Assembly (NCBI GenBank): GCA_949128115.1
Contig: CASBRS010000033.1
Span: 558,001-622,000, forward strand
Length of the DNA: 64,000 nt
Source of the DNA: Anaspis maculata
Lineage: Eukaryota; Arthropoda; Insecta; Coleoptera; Scraptiidae
Direction of reading: 5' to 3'
This document shows, one piece after another, positions 42,181 through 53,426 of the stretch. The translations under genes and the position numbers were made by a program. Numbering within the stretch: position 1 is the stretch's first letter; the number at the start of each line of letters is the position of its first letter. Under the pieces are notes generated by a model, which worked only from the letters and a program-made list of their open reading frames with translations, searched no databases and was not told where the DNA came from.

Positions 42181-44245
42181 TAGCGATTTCATCCCCTTTC
42201 GCTGTAGTCCGGACGTTAAGCTACATGTATGGGACCCACCTTGCATTTTAGAGACAAGCGACGAAATTTGGCACACTTGTTCACTAGACCCTACTTTTCG
42301 ATTTAAGAAATGTTGCCACCATCTGCGGAAATCGTGCAGACACTTTATACAGGGTTCAGTAGAAAAAATTTGTTGAAAAATCGTAAATCGTGAACCATAA
42401 CCGGTGGACGTATGTCAATCAGGATATTGATCACTGATTCTATGCCCATGAAGATGCTGCAAACAGTTTTGAAATATCTTGAGGCGTTTCCGAAATACGT
42501 TGGAAGAAGTTAAATTTTCTCAACTTTTTTCTTTTCTCAATAAATCAGTTGTTTTTGGAGATATTGAGCTGCAACTTGATATTCCGGCAAACAGATATGT
42601 TTTTAATAAAACGCAATGTGGAGCCATCGATAAAGCCCGCTAGATTCGAAACTAAGATCTTCAACTTTTTTGTCCATCGTAAGCGCCATCTTCAAATTGC
42701 CCTTCGTGAAATTGTTGAAAAAACAACAGGTAACGACTTGATTGGACACACGCGTTTATTTTATTATGAAAAACCAGGTCCTGCATTGCAGCAATGACCT
42801 CTTCGGCTAAGAAACGTTATCAAGTTAGTTTTCCTTGATTTCCCTCAACTTAAGTAATAACCACCACCAAATAGAACTTTGGATCGATAAGATTGGATCG
42901 ATCGATGTGGACATTATGATTCACATTATTTTGTGCAGCCAGTCACTGAATTTCATCCTCATCGGCCAAGTGGTGTTCTTTTGGCAAACAGCTAAACAAA
43001 AAGTTTGCTTCGATTTTTGTAAAAAAGCAAAAACGGCAGGGTCACGTCGTCCCTTCAAACCAGATTGAAGAAAATCTGTTACCAAAAATGCTATCAATTG
43101 ATACTGAAAGGGTTCGGAGGAATGTCTACTGTAGTTCCAAGTTGAACTGAAATGGATTTTCTCATCCTACTTTGGCAGAAGGGACGTCGAAAGTGTTGCT
43201 ACAGCTCAATATTTGAAACGTTTTTTGTTGAATATTGCCAGAAACGCTTCAAATATAACCTGTAGCAACACCTTTCACGTCCCTCCTGCGAACTAAAATG
43301 TAACAATCAGTTTGAGCTTGGCTTTAAACTACGGAGCACATTCCTCCAAATCATTTCAGTATCAATTGGTCGCACTTTTGGGTACATATTTCCTTTAATC
43401 GGGTTTGAGGGCAGAAGGTGACCCTGCGTTTTTTGCTCTTTTCACAAATATTTAAGCAGACTTTTTGCTCAACTGTTTGCCAAAAGAACACCACTTGAGT
43501 GATGATGATGAAATTTGGTGACTGACGTTGCAAAACAATTTTGATTGAAATATCATAAACATTCAATCGATCCAAAGTTTCATTTGGTCATGATTGTCAC
43601 GTAAGTTGAGGAAAAACAGGAAAAACGAACTTGATAACGTTTCTGAGCGAAGAGGTCATTGCCGCAATTGAGTACCTGGTTTTTCATGATAAAACATCGT
43701 GTGTACTCAATAAAGTCGTTACCTGTTGTTTTTTCAACAATTCCACCAAAGCAATTTAAAGATGGCGCTCACGATGGAAAAAAAGTTGAAGATCTTGGTT
43801 TCGAATCTAGCAGGCTTTGTCGATAGCTCCACATCGCGTTTCATTAAAAACATATTTGTTTGCCGGAATACCAAGCTGCAGCTCAATATCTCCAAAAACA
43901 ACAGATTTATTGGAAAAAGAAAAAAGTTGAAGAAATTTCACTTGTTCCAAAGTATTTCGGAAACGCCTCAAGATATTTCAAAACTGTTTGCAGCATCTTC
44001 ATGGGCATGGAATCAGTCATCAATATACTGATTTACATACGTCGACCGGTTATGGTTCACGATTTACGATTTTTCAACAATTTTTTTCTACTGAACGCTG
44101 TATAAAGTGTCTGCACGACCGCAGATGGTGGCAACATTTCTTAAATCGAAGAGTAGGGTCTAGTGAACAAGTGTGCCTTTCGTCGCTTGTCTCTGAAATG
44201 CAAGGTGGTTTCTCTTAACAGCCGGACTACTGGTCAAATCGCTAT
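42181..44245. repeat. Palindromic element, arms about 1 kb
   Basis: TAGCGATTT...GTAGTCCGG at the left matches CCGGACTAC...AAATCGCTA at the right. Inner matches include ACCTTGCATTTTAGAGACAA, GTTGCCACCATCTGCGG, TAACGACTT and AAAAAGTTTGCTTCGA. The centre is near 43220, where ATTTGAAACG meets CGCTTCAAAT. The right end coincides with the right TIR of the 9.8-kb insertion. Confidence 0.8.
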
Positions 44246-44251
44246 ACATCA

Positions 44252-45075
44252 ACCAACCATTCACCAAAAGCCACTCACCCCTTTGAAATAATTCATTTGG
44301 ACACATTCACCCTTGAGAAAACCAAATTTCTAACAGTAATAGATACATTCTCAGAATATGCTCAAGCATACCCCTTAACGTCATTAAACTCTCCCGAAAT
44401 TGTGGACAAATTATAACAATTCTTCTCACTTCATGGAATTCCCAAGCAAATCGTAACAGATAACGGAACACAATTCAGAAATACAGTACCTAATTCAAGA
44501 TTTATCAGCTGTTCATAAAATTGATATACATTTTTGTTCTCCTAATAACCCCCAATCGAACGAAGTAATCGAAAGACTCCATTCTACTCTGATTGAACAC
44601 GTCAGACTGTTCAATACCTGCGGTTTCCAAAAAATGACTATAGTATCAAAAATTGCCTATTCTTTATTGGCGTAAAACTATACTATCCATTCTGTAACCA
44701 GATTTAGACTTATCGATGTTATCCTTGGCCATATCGATAGTGAAGACCCTTTTAATATTGATATTAACAAAATTTTGATGAGTGACTATGTTTGTGAACA
44801 TCGAGATAGAACCAAACTCATTTACAGAAAAATTAACAAACGAATTTCCGAACATAAGGAAAAGCTAATTGACAAACGAAATAAAGACCGCGATGACCCT
44901 GAAATGTTCCAACCCCAATCAGAAACATTTATTCGAAAACATGCTAGACAAAAACTTACAAATAAATTCAACCCTCCAACTGAGATTAAAGACGTAGACG
45001 AACCCAGAAAAACAATTTCTACTGAAAATCAAGAAAAGATCCATACCTATGGATAATTTGAAAAGACCTCGTAAA
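44252..45075 (+). pseudogene. Integrase core and C-terminal domain of the provirus
   Basis: Frames show IIHLDTFT (first Asp), VIDTFSEYAQAYPL, IVTDNGTQF (second Asp) and NPQSNEVIERLHSTL (Glu): the DDE integrase core. A basic C-terminal part follows (KINKRISEHKEKLIDKRNK, ETFIRKHARQKLTNKF) and ends near NLKRPRK. Stops at about 44416 and 44676 and frame changes break it. Confidence 0.85.
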
Positions 45076-45109
45076 AACCTTTCGATTTTAATACCTAACT
45101 TTCTTTTAC

Positions 45110-45111
45110 AG
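45110..45111 (+). promoter_or_regulatory. Splice acceptor of env
   Basis: TTTCTTTTACAG at the pol/env boundary. The phase fits the donor at 26918. Confidence 0.65.
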
Positions 45112-46542
45112 GTTACGTCTTGCCTGCGCTGTACGAGAAAAAATATCTATACAACATTCAGAAAACAACCCTGGCCTGATTCCTTTAAATTTAGGAACAG
45201 CCAAAATCCAGGAATACTCCCACACATTTATCCATTTCTACGATCTTTCCGCGATAATTAAAGAAGTAAACAAATTAAATATTCAAGCATCAAATTTAGA
45301 AACATAAATCAAAACTCATCACATCTGATTCTATTCGATCGAAATTGCTAATTATGATAAAATCCTAAAATTATCTCAAGACAAAGTTGAGACTAGACTT
45401 GAAGAGTTATTACTCCATCCAAAAAGACTAAAAAGAGAACTGATAAATGGATTAGGATCCATATTCAAAAGCATCACGGGAAACCTGGATGCAGCTGATG
45501 GCGAACGTTATGAAAAGCTTTTCAAACAACTTGAAACCAACCAAAAGAATTAAGCCGCAACAATAGTCAAACAAAACTCTTTATCTGTAGAAGTAATCAA
45601 TGAATTCAATAAAACTATTCAGAAGATTTCTCATCATGAACTATTACTACAATCACGAATTATGCAAATCAATGCAATACTCGAATACAATGTAAGTAAA
45701 GAAAGCGAAAAGCGAATTAATCATCAAAGACATTTTTAACCAACTTATTGATATACCTATATGGAACACATACTTTAACGAATAGTATCTTACAAAAAAA
45801 TGAAAATTCAATAACCTTTTCAAAATTGAAAGTAATGCACCCAAGTATAATAACTACATCAGCTTTGTTCAAAGAACTATCAAAATTACAAAAAGAACTA
45901 AAACCAGAACAATTACCGTTTGAAGTAACTCTAGAAAATACTCTAAAATTCAAAGACCTTCATAGAAGTCGAATGTTTTATTTTAAATAACAAAATAACT
46001 TACCTTTTACACTCACCTATATTGCACCCTTTCTCTCTTAATTAGTTAATTACTATCACTTATACCCCATTCCAATTTTTCATCAAAGTCAATTTAAGGT
46101 TATTCCGAATCAAAAATTCTTGTTAATAAACGAGTTGTACTTCTCATACGGAGAAGAACGCTGTCAAAAGATCTCGACAAATTTCTACATTTGCCAAGAT
46201 TATCCCTTACAAGACATCCAACAAGAAGAACCATGCGAAGTCCAGCTTCTGAAAATGAAGCCACCTACAAAATGCCAAGAAATCAACGTCCACGTCACCA
46301 GACCGATAGTCCAACAACTGGAAGACTCCCAATGGATTGACGTCTTTCCTGAAAAAGAAGCCATCAACCTGAAATGTCAACACCAGGACGAAACAATCAA
46401 AGTTTTCGGAACACTCCTTTTCGATATCCCGCTTGGATGCCAGCTGAAGACATCCCAAGAACAGATCAAAAACCAAGAACAAGAGACGCAGCAAAACTAC
46501 CCGCTAATCCTTCCTGACTTGGACCTACCGGGTGAGCCATAA
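45112..46542 (+). pseudogene. Env of the provirus (errantivirus/baculovirus F type), first part
   Basis: After the acceptor a frame of about 65 codons runs to a stop near 45305. Further on, in changing frames, a furin-like RLKR site is followed by a glycine-rich GLGSIF segment and GNLDAADGERYEK (about 45425-45510), the cleavage and fusion-peptide region of baculovirus F-like envelope proteins. A Cys-containing ectodomain part is open at 46120-46542. The protein would mediate membrane fusion and entry. Multiple stops, frame changes and a 2.9-kb insertion make it non-functional. Confidence 0.8.
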
Positions 46543-47219
46543 AAACCGCACTGTTTCATTTTCCTCGCAGAATTTTTGTTTCTTGGCCGATTTTGACAAG
46601 ATTGGTATCCATGTGTAGCCAATTAAATAGGCTACCAAAATTGCATAAAAATATTGCTGGACTATCAAAATCCAAAATGGCGGACACAACTGAACATTAG
46701 CCTTCTTTTGCAGTCGTTTCTTTCGACTGAAATTTGACAGAATGACAAAATTAAAAAGGTTTTTGCAAAAACGAACTGTTTTCTACATTTTGAGACTATG
46801 ACCAGCTCGATCGGTTGATTCGTTCTGGAAATATAGCAAATTGAAAAAGGGCCATTTGCCATTATTTTACTCCGTAACGGATAAAATAGAAAGATATTGT
46901 TTCGCTTGTCAAATTTTTGTTTCTCAAGCGATTTGAACAGGTTTGGTATCATTGTGAGCCAAATAAATAAAATACAAGTTTCATATGGAATATGGTCGAA
47001 ATGTCAAAATTTGAATTGGTGGACACAACTGAAAATAAATCTTCTTCTGCAGTCTTTTTTTTTTTTCATTGAAATCCGACGACTGACAAAACTGAAAACT
47101 GAAGGCGGTTTTGGGAAGAGCGGGCTGTTTTTTGCACTTTAAAGTCACAATCAGCTTAATTGGTTCATTGATTGAGGAGATGTAGCAAATTGAAAAAAGT
47201 TTTTTTTGCCATTGTTTAA

Positions 47220-48217
47220 CCCTTGGGCAGGCGCGTCTCTTTTCACGACGTAATAGGTCGCGCGGGGTGTCATCGACACCCCTAAAATTGCAGCGTCCTT
47301 GAGTGTTACCGACTTTTTTTTTTGCAAGTTTTTCAAGGTTATCGAGTTGATGTACATTGATGGAATGAATACATGTTTTGTTGGGGTCAAATTTGGTCAG
47401 ATAACGACAGAAATCAAGAAAATGTAGAAGGATGAGAATTTCATTGGAATAAACCGTTTATCCATGAAAAAATTGATTCTCATCTTCACAATGATGAAAC
47501 ACTCCGAAAAATACTCAAAACATGAAAAACAATGTTGACTTCTACAAGTAATAGTTATTTTATAAAAAAATATCACAAGAAAAACAAAACTCAGCCCGCT
47601 CAAAGTCACTCATTTTCGCTACTGGAATAGTTATCCATAGAATCGAAGCATTCTTCACAAACATTTTTCATGTGCTTCATACACATGTTTTTAGGACATC
47701 GATCACAGCACCATTTGGTTTTTGATGTCCTTCTTCCTTGGACAAGCCACACACCTGCCCTTACTCACTGGCAACTGAGGTCCTGCAAGAGCAGAGTTCT
47801 CAGGAATACCTGATAACTTGGCAATTTTTGGGCGGAGATGTTTTGTCAACTTTTTGTTTGTTACTCTTCTGCAAATGTGTTCGTTTATCATTTTCAAGCC
47901 AACTTCTCTCAAAAAATACCTTCTTGAAGTTTTTGCATCAGGATTGTGAGCGACAAAGATCTAATTCACAGTGCAAGGTTTGCAAAGAAATATTACGCGG
48001 GAAGGCGCACGGGGTGTCCACAGTACCCCGGACCTGTTTGACACAAAATAACAGCTACCTTTTCAAATCAGTTCCAGAACCGGTAGCAGAATATGATTGA
48101 CAATACTTTGACAGGAAGGTACTGAACAGGAGCGCCATCTATTCGACTCGAAGCGGAATCGGTAGCTATATTTATGATGCTGGGGTGTTTTGTACACCCC
48201 GCGCGACTAATTAAGGG
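47220..48217. mobile_element. piggyBac-type element, 1.0 kb, TTAA flanks
   Basis: CCCTTGGG at the left and AAGGG at the right, each bounded by TTAA (47216-47219, 48218-48221). Both subterminal regions carry GTCGCGCGGGGTGT-like sequence. It contains only the last part of a transposase gene, so it is an internal deletion derivative. Confidence 0.8.
47615..47937 (-). pseudogene. piggyBac transposase C-terminus with cysteine-rich domain
   Basis: Minus strand: REVGLKMINEHICRR, KGRCVACPRKK, then after a frame change CCDRCPKNMCMKH and CEECFD, and an acidic end (SSSENE) before a stop. This is the RING-like C-terminal zinc finger of piggyBac transposases, which binds the element ends. The catalytic DDD core is absent. 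Confidence 0.8.
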
Positions 48218-49404
48218 TTAAATCTTTAACGACTAATAAAATTTATTGTTTAGATTGCCAAATCTTTGCTTTTTTACATCGATTTTGACAGAGCAGTTGA
48301 TATTGTGTCGCCTAATGAATAGGCTACAAGAATCAAACATGAATCTGGTCAATGGATTTTAAAGAAAATTGGAAACAACCTCGGACACAGCTGAAAATCT
48401 TTTTCAATTTGCTACATGTCCACAACGAATGAACGAAGTGAGCTGATCATGGTCTCAAAATACAGAAAACAGTTCGTTCTTCCAAAAAACGTCTTGAGTT
48501 TCTATCGTTCTGACACATTCCAACGAAAAAGAAAAAACTGCAGAAGAAGGGTTATTTTCAGTTGTGTTCATTATTTTGAATTTTGAGATTATGATCATTT
48601 TCGTAATGATTATTGTAGTCCAATTATTTGGCTACACAATGGTGCCTAATCTGTCAAAATCTAGAAACTAATAAAAATCTAGCAGAAAACAATAAATTTG
48701 TTTTACTCGTTAAGGATCGAAACAATGCCAAAAAATGTTTTTTCCAATTTTCTACATCTCTCTAACGAATAAGCCATTTGACTTGGTTGTGGTCTCAAAA
48801 TGGGAACAAAAGTGCGTTCTTTCAAAAAACACCTTCAGTTCTGTCAGTCAATCAAATTTCAATAAAAAAAATACCACTGCAAAAGAAGGCCTATTTCCAG
48901 TTGTGTCTGCCATCTTGAATTTTGACATTTCGACCGTATTTACACATTATACTTGTGTAATATTCAGTTGGCCACACAATAATATCGAACTTGTTAAAAT
49001 CGTTTAAGAAACAAAAATTTGGCAGGCAAAATAATATTTTTTTATTATTCGTTACGGATTGAAAAAATTGCAAATGAGCCTATATTCAGTTTGCTACGTT
49101 TTCAGAACAAATAGACCATTTGAGCTGGTCATGGTCTCAAAATGTAGAAAACAGTTCGTTCTTCCAAAAAATTTCTTCAGTTCTGTCATTTTGTCAAATT
49201 TAAATTAAAAGAAACGACTGCAAAAGAAGGCCTATTTTCAGTGGTGTCCACCATTTTGATTTTTGATATTATAGCAATATCTATATACGACTTTGATAGC
49301 CTACTTATTCGGCTACACAAGGATATCAAGCTTGTCAAAATCGGCCAAGAAACAAAAATTCGGCGAGGAAAATAAAACAGTGCGGTTTTATATGGCCCAC
49401 CCGG

Positions 49405-49688
49405 TACAAGCGAACTTCAACTCAAAACCAAATTTGACACTCCACCTGAGTTCCATCAACCTCGATGATCTACAAGACATCAAAACTCGCATAAGCGAGA
49501 ACCAACCCCACGTCTCTACCATCTCGACCTACTACAAGCCCAGCCTCTGGACGATCTTCCTGTATACGTCCATCATCATAATCATCGTCTATGCATATAA
49601 AAAGACTTTAAGAAGACTCAAGAAGAAACCATCAGAGTCCCTCGACCGAGCCCTCGACGTTCACCTCCCTCTACAAGCAGTTCCGTGA
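49405..49688 (+). pseudogene. Env C-terminus with transmembrane anchor
   Basis: Open frame with NLTLHLSSINLDDL, a transmembrane helix (LWTIFLYTSIIIIIVYAY) and a short basic tail, ending 20 bp before the purine tract. It continues the env ectodomain cut by the 2.86-kb element. Confidence 0.8.
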
Positions 49689-49699
49689 GGTGAATCTTT

Positions 49700-49710
49700 A
49701 TGGGGAGGAA
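49700..49710 (+). promoter_or_regulatory. Polypurine tract
   Basis: TGGGGAGGAA immediately upstream of the 3' LTR; plus-strand primer site. Confidence 0.7.
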
Positions 49711-49966
49711 TTATGTCGTCAGATGACAAGCACCCTTTTGTTGTCTAGCGCCGACACAGCAAGATGCATGGAAAGTTAACCTGCGTGGCTTCCTCCTTCC
49801 CCGCAACAATATTATAAATAAATATTAATACCTACTAATGTGCAGATATAGAATAGAGTCAGTAATAGCGTAGCTTCCATACCGCATAGATCTAATTAAT
49901 AACTATTTGTATTAAATTGAAGTAATAAATTTTTAAAAACATAACTACGGTTCGCAGTGAGCTATT
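49711..49966 (+). repeat. 3' LTR of the Gypsy provirus
   Basis: Intact, about 256 bp, ATTATGTCGTC to GCAGTGAGCTATT; collinear with the two 5' LTR segments. An AATAAATTTTT stretch near the end may serve polyadenylation. Confidence 0.85.
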
Positions 49967-50149
49967 TTGTCCTCCATTTTTTTTGCCCGGAAACCTCGAG
50001 TGTGCCGTCAGACCTGGAGAGTTATTTGTGTAGAGTTTTTTCTCAGCTTTATGACTATGGTAACTATTTTTTTTTAATTCCGCTCAAAAAAGGTGATTTT
50101 GGACACGAAAACCTAAATTTTATTTTATTTCAGTCCGGTCCTGGAATTT

Positions 50150-50405
50150 TTTCTACTTGCTATTGCTCTTTATGAAGTATCAGTGACAATGAGGGAATGT
50201 AACATGGAAAGTTCAATCGATTATACGAAACCGTTGCAGAAATATTGCACTTTGAAAATTGTGACTAAAAGTACAAAACACCCTGTATCTTCATAAGTTC
50301 ATAACCAATGGTCAAAAATTTTTTTCTTTGGTTGGTCTGAACTCATCTTGGAGTCCTCTATCCAGTGTTGAAGTTTGTCACATAGATCATGGAACGCCCT
50401 TCATA
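50150..50405 (-). repeat. Dispersed repeat R-A, uninterrupted copy
   Basis: Reverse-complement match to 19487-19644 plus 21678-21775, with ATATTTCT present once where the 2.0-kb transposon is inserted in the other copy. Confidence 0.75.
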
Positions 50406-50539
50406 AAACATTCGGTAATATAGCCATTTTTCATTTTTTAGGAGGGTGCACTCAGTGCTCCGCGCGATCACTTATGTTACAAAAATAGGTGCGACCAGTT
50501 AAGGGTTGAATGTCAATATTAAAGTGTAAATGTCAACGT

Positions 50540-50740
50540 CACCTCAGTCATGTCAACGTCATTATCAAAATCAGTGTCAATGTCAGAACCGAGGTCAGAA
50601 CAAAACCAGTCTGTTAGGTACTCTTCAATAAGCCTTTTACAGTGAAAAAAATAACACAATATTGTACCTGAAGATGATGGGATGTGGAATAATAGTAATT
50701 TCAGAAGCGTAGATAGAGCCAAGATTTCTGTTGCGCCCAT
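50540..50740 (-). CDS. Possible first exon with signal peptide
   Basis: The frame begins at an ATG in good context (GAAACATGG) and encodes MGATEILALSTLLKLLLFH, signal-peptide-like, and later an acidic SDIDTDFDNDVDMTE run before a weak donor (GAG|GTGACG). The acidic run and phase resemble the start of the DM9-like exon at 18.36 kb on the same strand. Linking the two is speculative; an internal TCAG|GTACAA donor near 50666 is an alternative. Confidence 0.25.
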
Positions 50741-50759
50741 GTTTCTTCCACTCGTTTTA

Positions 50760-51090
50760 ATATTTTTTGATGAACACTTTGCTGGAAAAGTAGGAGGAAC
50801 GAAATGTGGGTACCTGATCTAGGAAGAGTCGGACAAACAATCAGTAAGTGTTCATCAGCGCATGGATTTTTAAAGGAGAAACGTCGTAATCTTCTAATAG
50901 CCTTGATAACTTGGTCAGTAATATTAAAAATTTTATTGCTCTAATTGTAATGTTTTACCCTACTCTAGCATAGTACATAAATTTGACTAGTGGTATTGAT
51001 TTGATGGATTTTGTGTTCTATTCTTCTCTTTTCTTCATCCAGAACAATTAATTCGTTACGGATTTTTGCCGATGTGGGAGCTCTGTTAAA
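50760..51090. other. Unassigned spacer
   Basis: No gene or repeat recognised. Confidence 0.35.
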
Positions 51091-51097
51091 AACCATA

Positions 51098-51830
51098 TGA
51101 AAAAATCGGTTGTGTCACCCCAAAACTTTTCCGACTAGTATCCAGGAACCTATGGGAAATTTGGTTCGAAACCAGGTTCGAAACGTCTCTTCGGGTGGGA
51201 ATTGAGGAATTAGAGAAAAAGATTGAATATAATTTGCAGGAAATTGAAAATTTTGTCAGGAAAATTTGAGTTTCTTGGGAAAACTTCAAATCTTATTCCA
51301 AATCATCTTGAATTTACTAGGTGACAGAAAAACTCTTTTTTGGAAGAAAAAAGGTACAAAAGGTAAGATGAAATGTCAATTCGTATTGACTATTGCATTG
51401 AAAAAACTGTTAATTCCTCCATAACTGCCATACAAACGTTTATTTCGAGCTTGTTAGCTCTCGTCAGTGACAGATATATGTTGGAATTAAGCCCTAAATG
51501 ACAAAAAAATGTGAAGATCGTCAATAATTAAGGCTTCACTTTAAACTTCATCATCCAAGTCCGGTTTCTAAAACCCAGGCCGATTTTACATTTTTCAACC
51601 GGAAAATTCCCCGGAAATCCGAGGGGAAATTGGAAAAAGTTGGTTACTCCTTGTTTAAAAAAATGGTGAACATCTTTTTACGACATAAAAAGATGGGAAA
51701 TTGGCAGTTTTTCCAGAGAAGAAAACTCGAGAACCGTGGGTCCGATTGCGAAAAGTATTTCCTTTAAAAATTTATTCAATTTTTTCTTCAACTTTGATTA
51801 ATGGGGGCTTATACGAGAATCACAAGATGC
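51098..51830 (+). repeat. Dispersed repeat R-B, copy 2
   Basis: Shares with 58517-59320, in order: AATCGGTTGTGTCACCCCAA, TTCGGGTGGGAA, GAGAAAAAGATTGA, GGCTTCACTTTAA, TCCGGTTTC and TTCCC(C/G)GGAAAT. About 730 bp, diverged, no ORF. Confidence 0.65.
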
Positions 51831-52156
51831 GATTTTCTTATGTAAATCGATGCTCAAGTACCTAAAACTAAATACTGTGAAGATAGAAAAAAAAATCGGC
51901 CCAGGGAAAAGAACTTGAAATCTCCACACTCCCTCTGTTTAAATCGACTGAATTCGCGGCTAAACTCATCCACCAATGAAATGAAAGCAAGACCGGAGTT
52001 GACATGAATCAGCGTTGCCACGTTGTCATTATTTACATGTCTGCCATTTATCTCTGATTTATCTAACCTCACATTTCTGATTCCTCTTGTTGTGAGAGTT
52101 TGCGGTCATATTTCCTGAACGTATTGAGTTGTTTTTTGTGCTAAATTGGAAAAAAA
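51831..52156. other. Upstream region of the second YqaJ gene
   Basis: No clear TIR like that of the first ISL2EU copy was found. Confidence 0.35.
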
Positions 52157-52284
52157 ATGGAAGCTGGTTTCGAAGAAGCCAACGACAGAAATCTCCCAGA
52201 AGTCGATGCGGACATAAAAGACAATTTTTATAGAATAAACGCAGATTTTTTCGCACATGGCGTAAGAAATGTTAAAACTAGCAG
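52157..52284 (+). pseudogene. Second SWIM-YqaJ gene, exon 1
   Basis: ATG at 52157, 42 codons plus 2 bases to donor AG|GTAAGG at 52285. Same length class and phase as exon 1 of the intact gene at 9.87 kb (43 codons plus 2). Confidence 0.7.
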
Positions 52285-52372
52285 GTAAGGCTTTGTGACT
52301 CATAAGCAAGCGGCAAGCGAGCCTCTAACACCTACCTGATCCCAATCAATTAATCATTCCTTTTTTTTGCAG

Positions 52373-52583
52373 AAGTAGCAAACAAATATATGGAGAAGAA
52401 GCAATAGGATTTGTACAGGTGAAACGTGATAAAACGTCATCTACTGTCAAAGCCAAAGTAACACCGGAGCACAAAGTCCGAAGTACTCCAAATGCTGTTA
52501 CAGTCCGTGTGTTACAGTCATCATTGAAGAAGAAACAGAGGAGGTTGTCTCATGTACCTGTGGAAATTGTGCGGCTAGTTCAG
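52373..52583 (+). pseudogene. Second SWIM-YqaJ gene, exon 2
   Basis: After TTTTTTTTGCAG, encodes IYGEEAIGFVQVKRDK and VTPEHKVR, paralogous to EAYGDNAIGYVQVKREG of the first gene, and ends with SCTCGNCAAS, the SWIM cysteines, which lie one frame off (a shift near 52510). Donor CAG|GTAGGG at 52584. Confidence 0.75.
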
Positions 52584-52648
52584 GTAGGGTGCGGTATTAT
52601 TTTGTAAGCAAACTTCTTACGATTTAAGTTTGACGAAGTGAAGGATAT

Positions 52649-53182
52649 TGTTACGAGCGGCGATCTCGAGGGCGATCTCGTACATATAGGTAAACACTCG
52701 ATGTTTCTGGATCTTTCCACCATTAAAGCGCAGTGTAGAAGTCTGGAGCGATCTCGTGCATTCCAGAGCGTTCGTATATGTGAAACCCAATGGAGACTCG
52801 AACGTTCGATCAAGGCACATCAGTCCACTTTGGCGGAGGCGCAGATTCCAGAACACATGGAAAGCATACGAGTAACGTGTGTGATTATTCAGGAATGATC
52901 TAGAAACCGCACATGCCAGACCACCATGGAATTTGCTGGAAGCAGACAGAAATTTCGGGAACATTATTCGGAGGCCTTATATAAGGCGTCAGCCGGCAGT
53001 TCGCGGCAGTATTGAATAAGAAGGCGAACAGTTATAGCGAGCGATAACAAGCGAAGTACCTGCGAAATAATTCCAAGTGGATAATTGTTGGCATTTATTG
53101 TAGTAGTACGCCGAAATAAACAGTGTGTGTTTGAAACAATCGTCTCAATTATATTCTAACCCGTACGCGAAATATCGTAACA
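52649..53182 (+). mobile_element. Solo LTR 2 (534 bp) in the YqaJ intron, ATAT target duplication
   Basis: TGTTACGAGCGGCGATC to AATATCGTAACA, flanked by ATAT (52645-52648, 53183-53186). TATA box TATATAAG at 52978. Same family as solo LTR 1. Confidence 0.9.
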
Positions 53183-53426
53183 ATATATATCATTGTTTTG
53201 TTGTTTGGTATCAATGAATTTGAATTAAATTGAAATTTATTGTGTATAGACAATACAAATAGAGAAGACCATATGATTGTTATCACCACCGTCGTCACGG
53301 ATATTGGGGCATCAAAAATCAGCCAACCTTTTTTTGAATGATGGACTCACCTGGTTCCTACGCAACCGTAAAAATCCGTGACGACATGTGTCTTTTCTAT
53401 TTGTGTTGTCTATAACTTTGTTACAG

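Larger units (their letters stand above)
34476..44251. mobile_element. 9.8-kb insertion in integrase bounded by short inverted repeats
   Basis: Left ATGTATAGCGATTTGACCAG (34480-34499) and right CTGGTCAAATCGCTATACAT (44230-44249) are perfect inverted repeats, with GGTT/AACC also matching outside. Integrase reading resumes directly after. The inside is a mosaic: RT remnant, Harbinger-like MITE and three large palindromes. The right 2.1 kb (42181-44245) is itself a palindrome sharing this terminus, so the whole may be one foldback element later invaded, or two nested ones. Confidence 0.55.
46545..49400. mobile_element. 2.86-kb inverted-repeat element inside env
   Basis: GGGTGAGCCATAAAAACCGC at the left pairs with GCGGTTTTATATGGCCCACC at the right; the match continues inward through TTTTTGTTTCTTGGCCGATT. 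The arms consist of diverged units of roughly 330 bp (AAACAGTTCGTTCTTCCAAA, CTGCAAAAGAAGGCCTATTT, CAGTTGTGTCC) in both orientations. A piggyBac derivative occupies the centre. Confidence 0.75.
23291..49966 (+). mobile_element. Errantivirus-type Ty3/Gypsy provirus, 26.7 kb with nested insertions
   Basis: One element is defined by two LTR copies (23291-26642, interrupted; about 49710-49966), a tRNA-Ser primer site next to the 5' LTR, then gag, protease, RT, RNase H, macro domain, integrase and env in order, and a purine tract (TGGGGAGGAA) before the 3' LTR. Removing the insertions described separately leaves roughly 8 kb, normal for this group. All genes carry stops or frame breaks, so it is a dead copy. 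No convincing target duplication was found at the outer ends. Confidence 0.85.

Noticed and set aside
50440..50520. GCGACCAGTTAAGGGTTG as a second piggyBac end
   Set aside because: A TTAAGGGTT-like end is present, but no inverted partner with a TTAA flank could be found.
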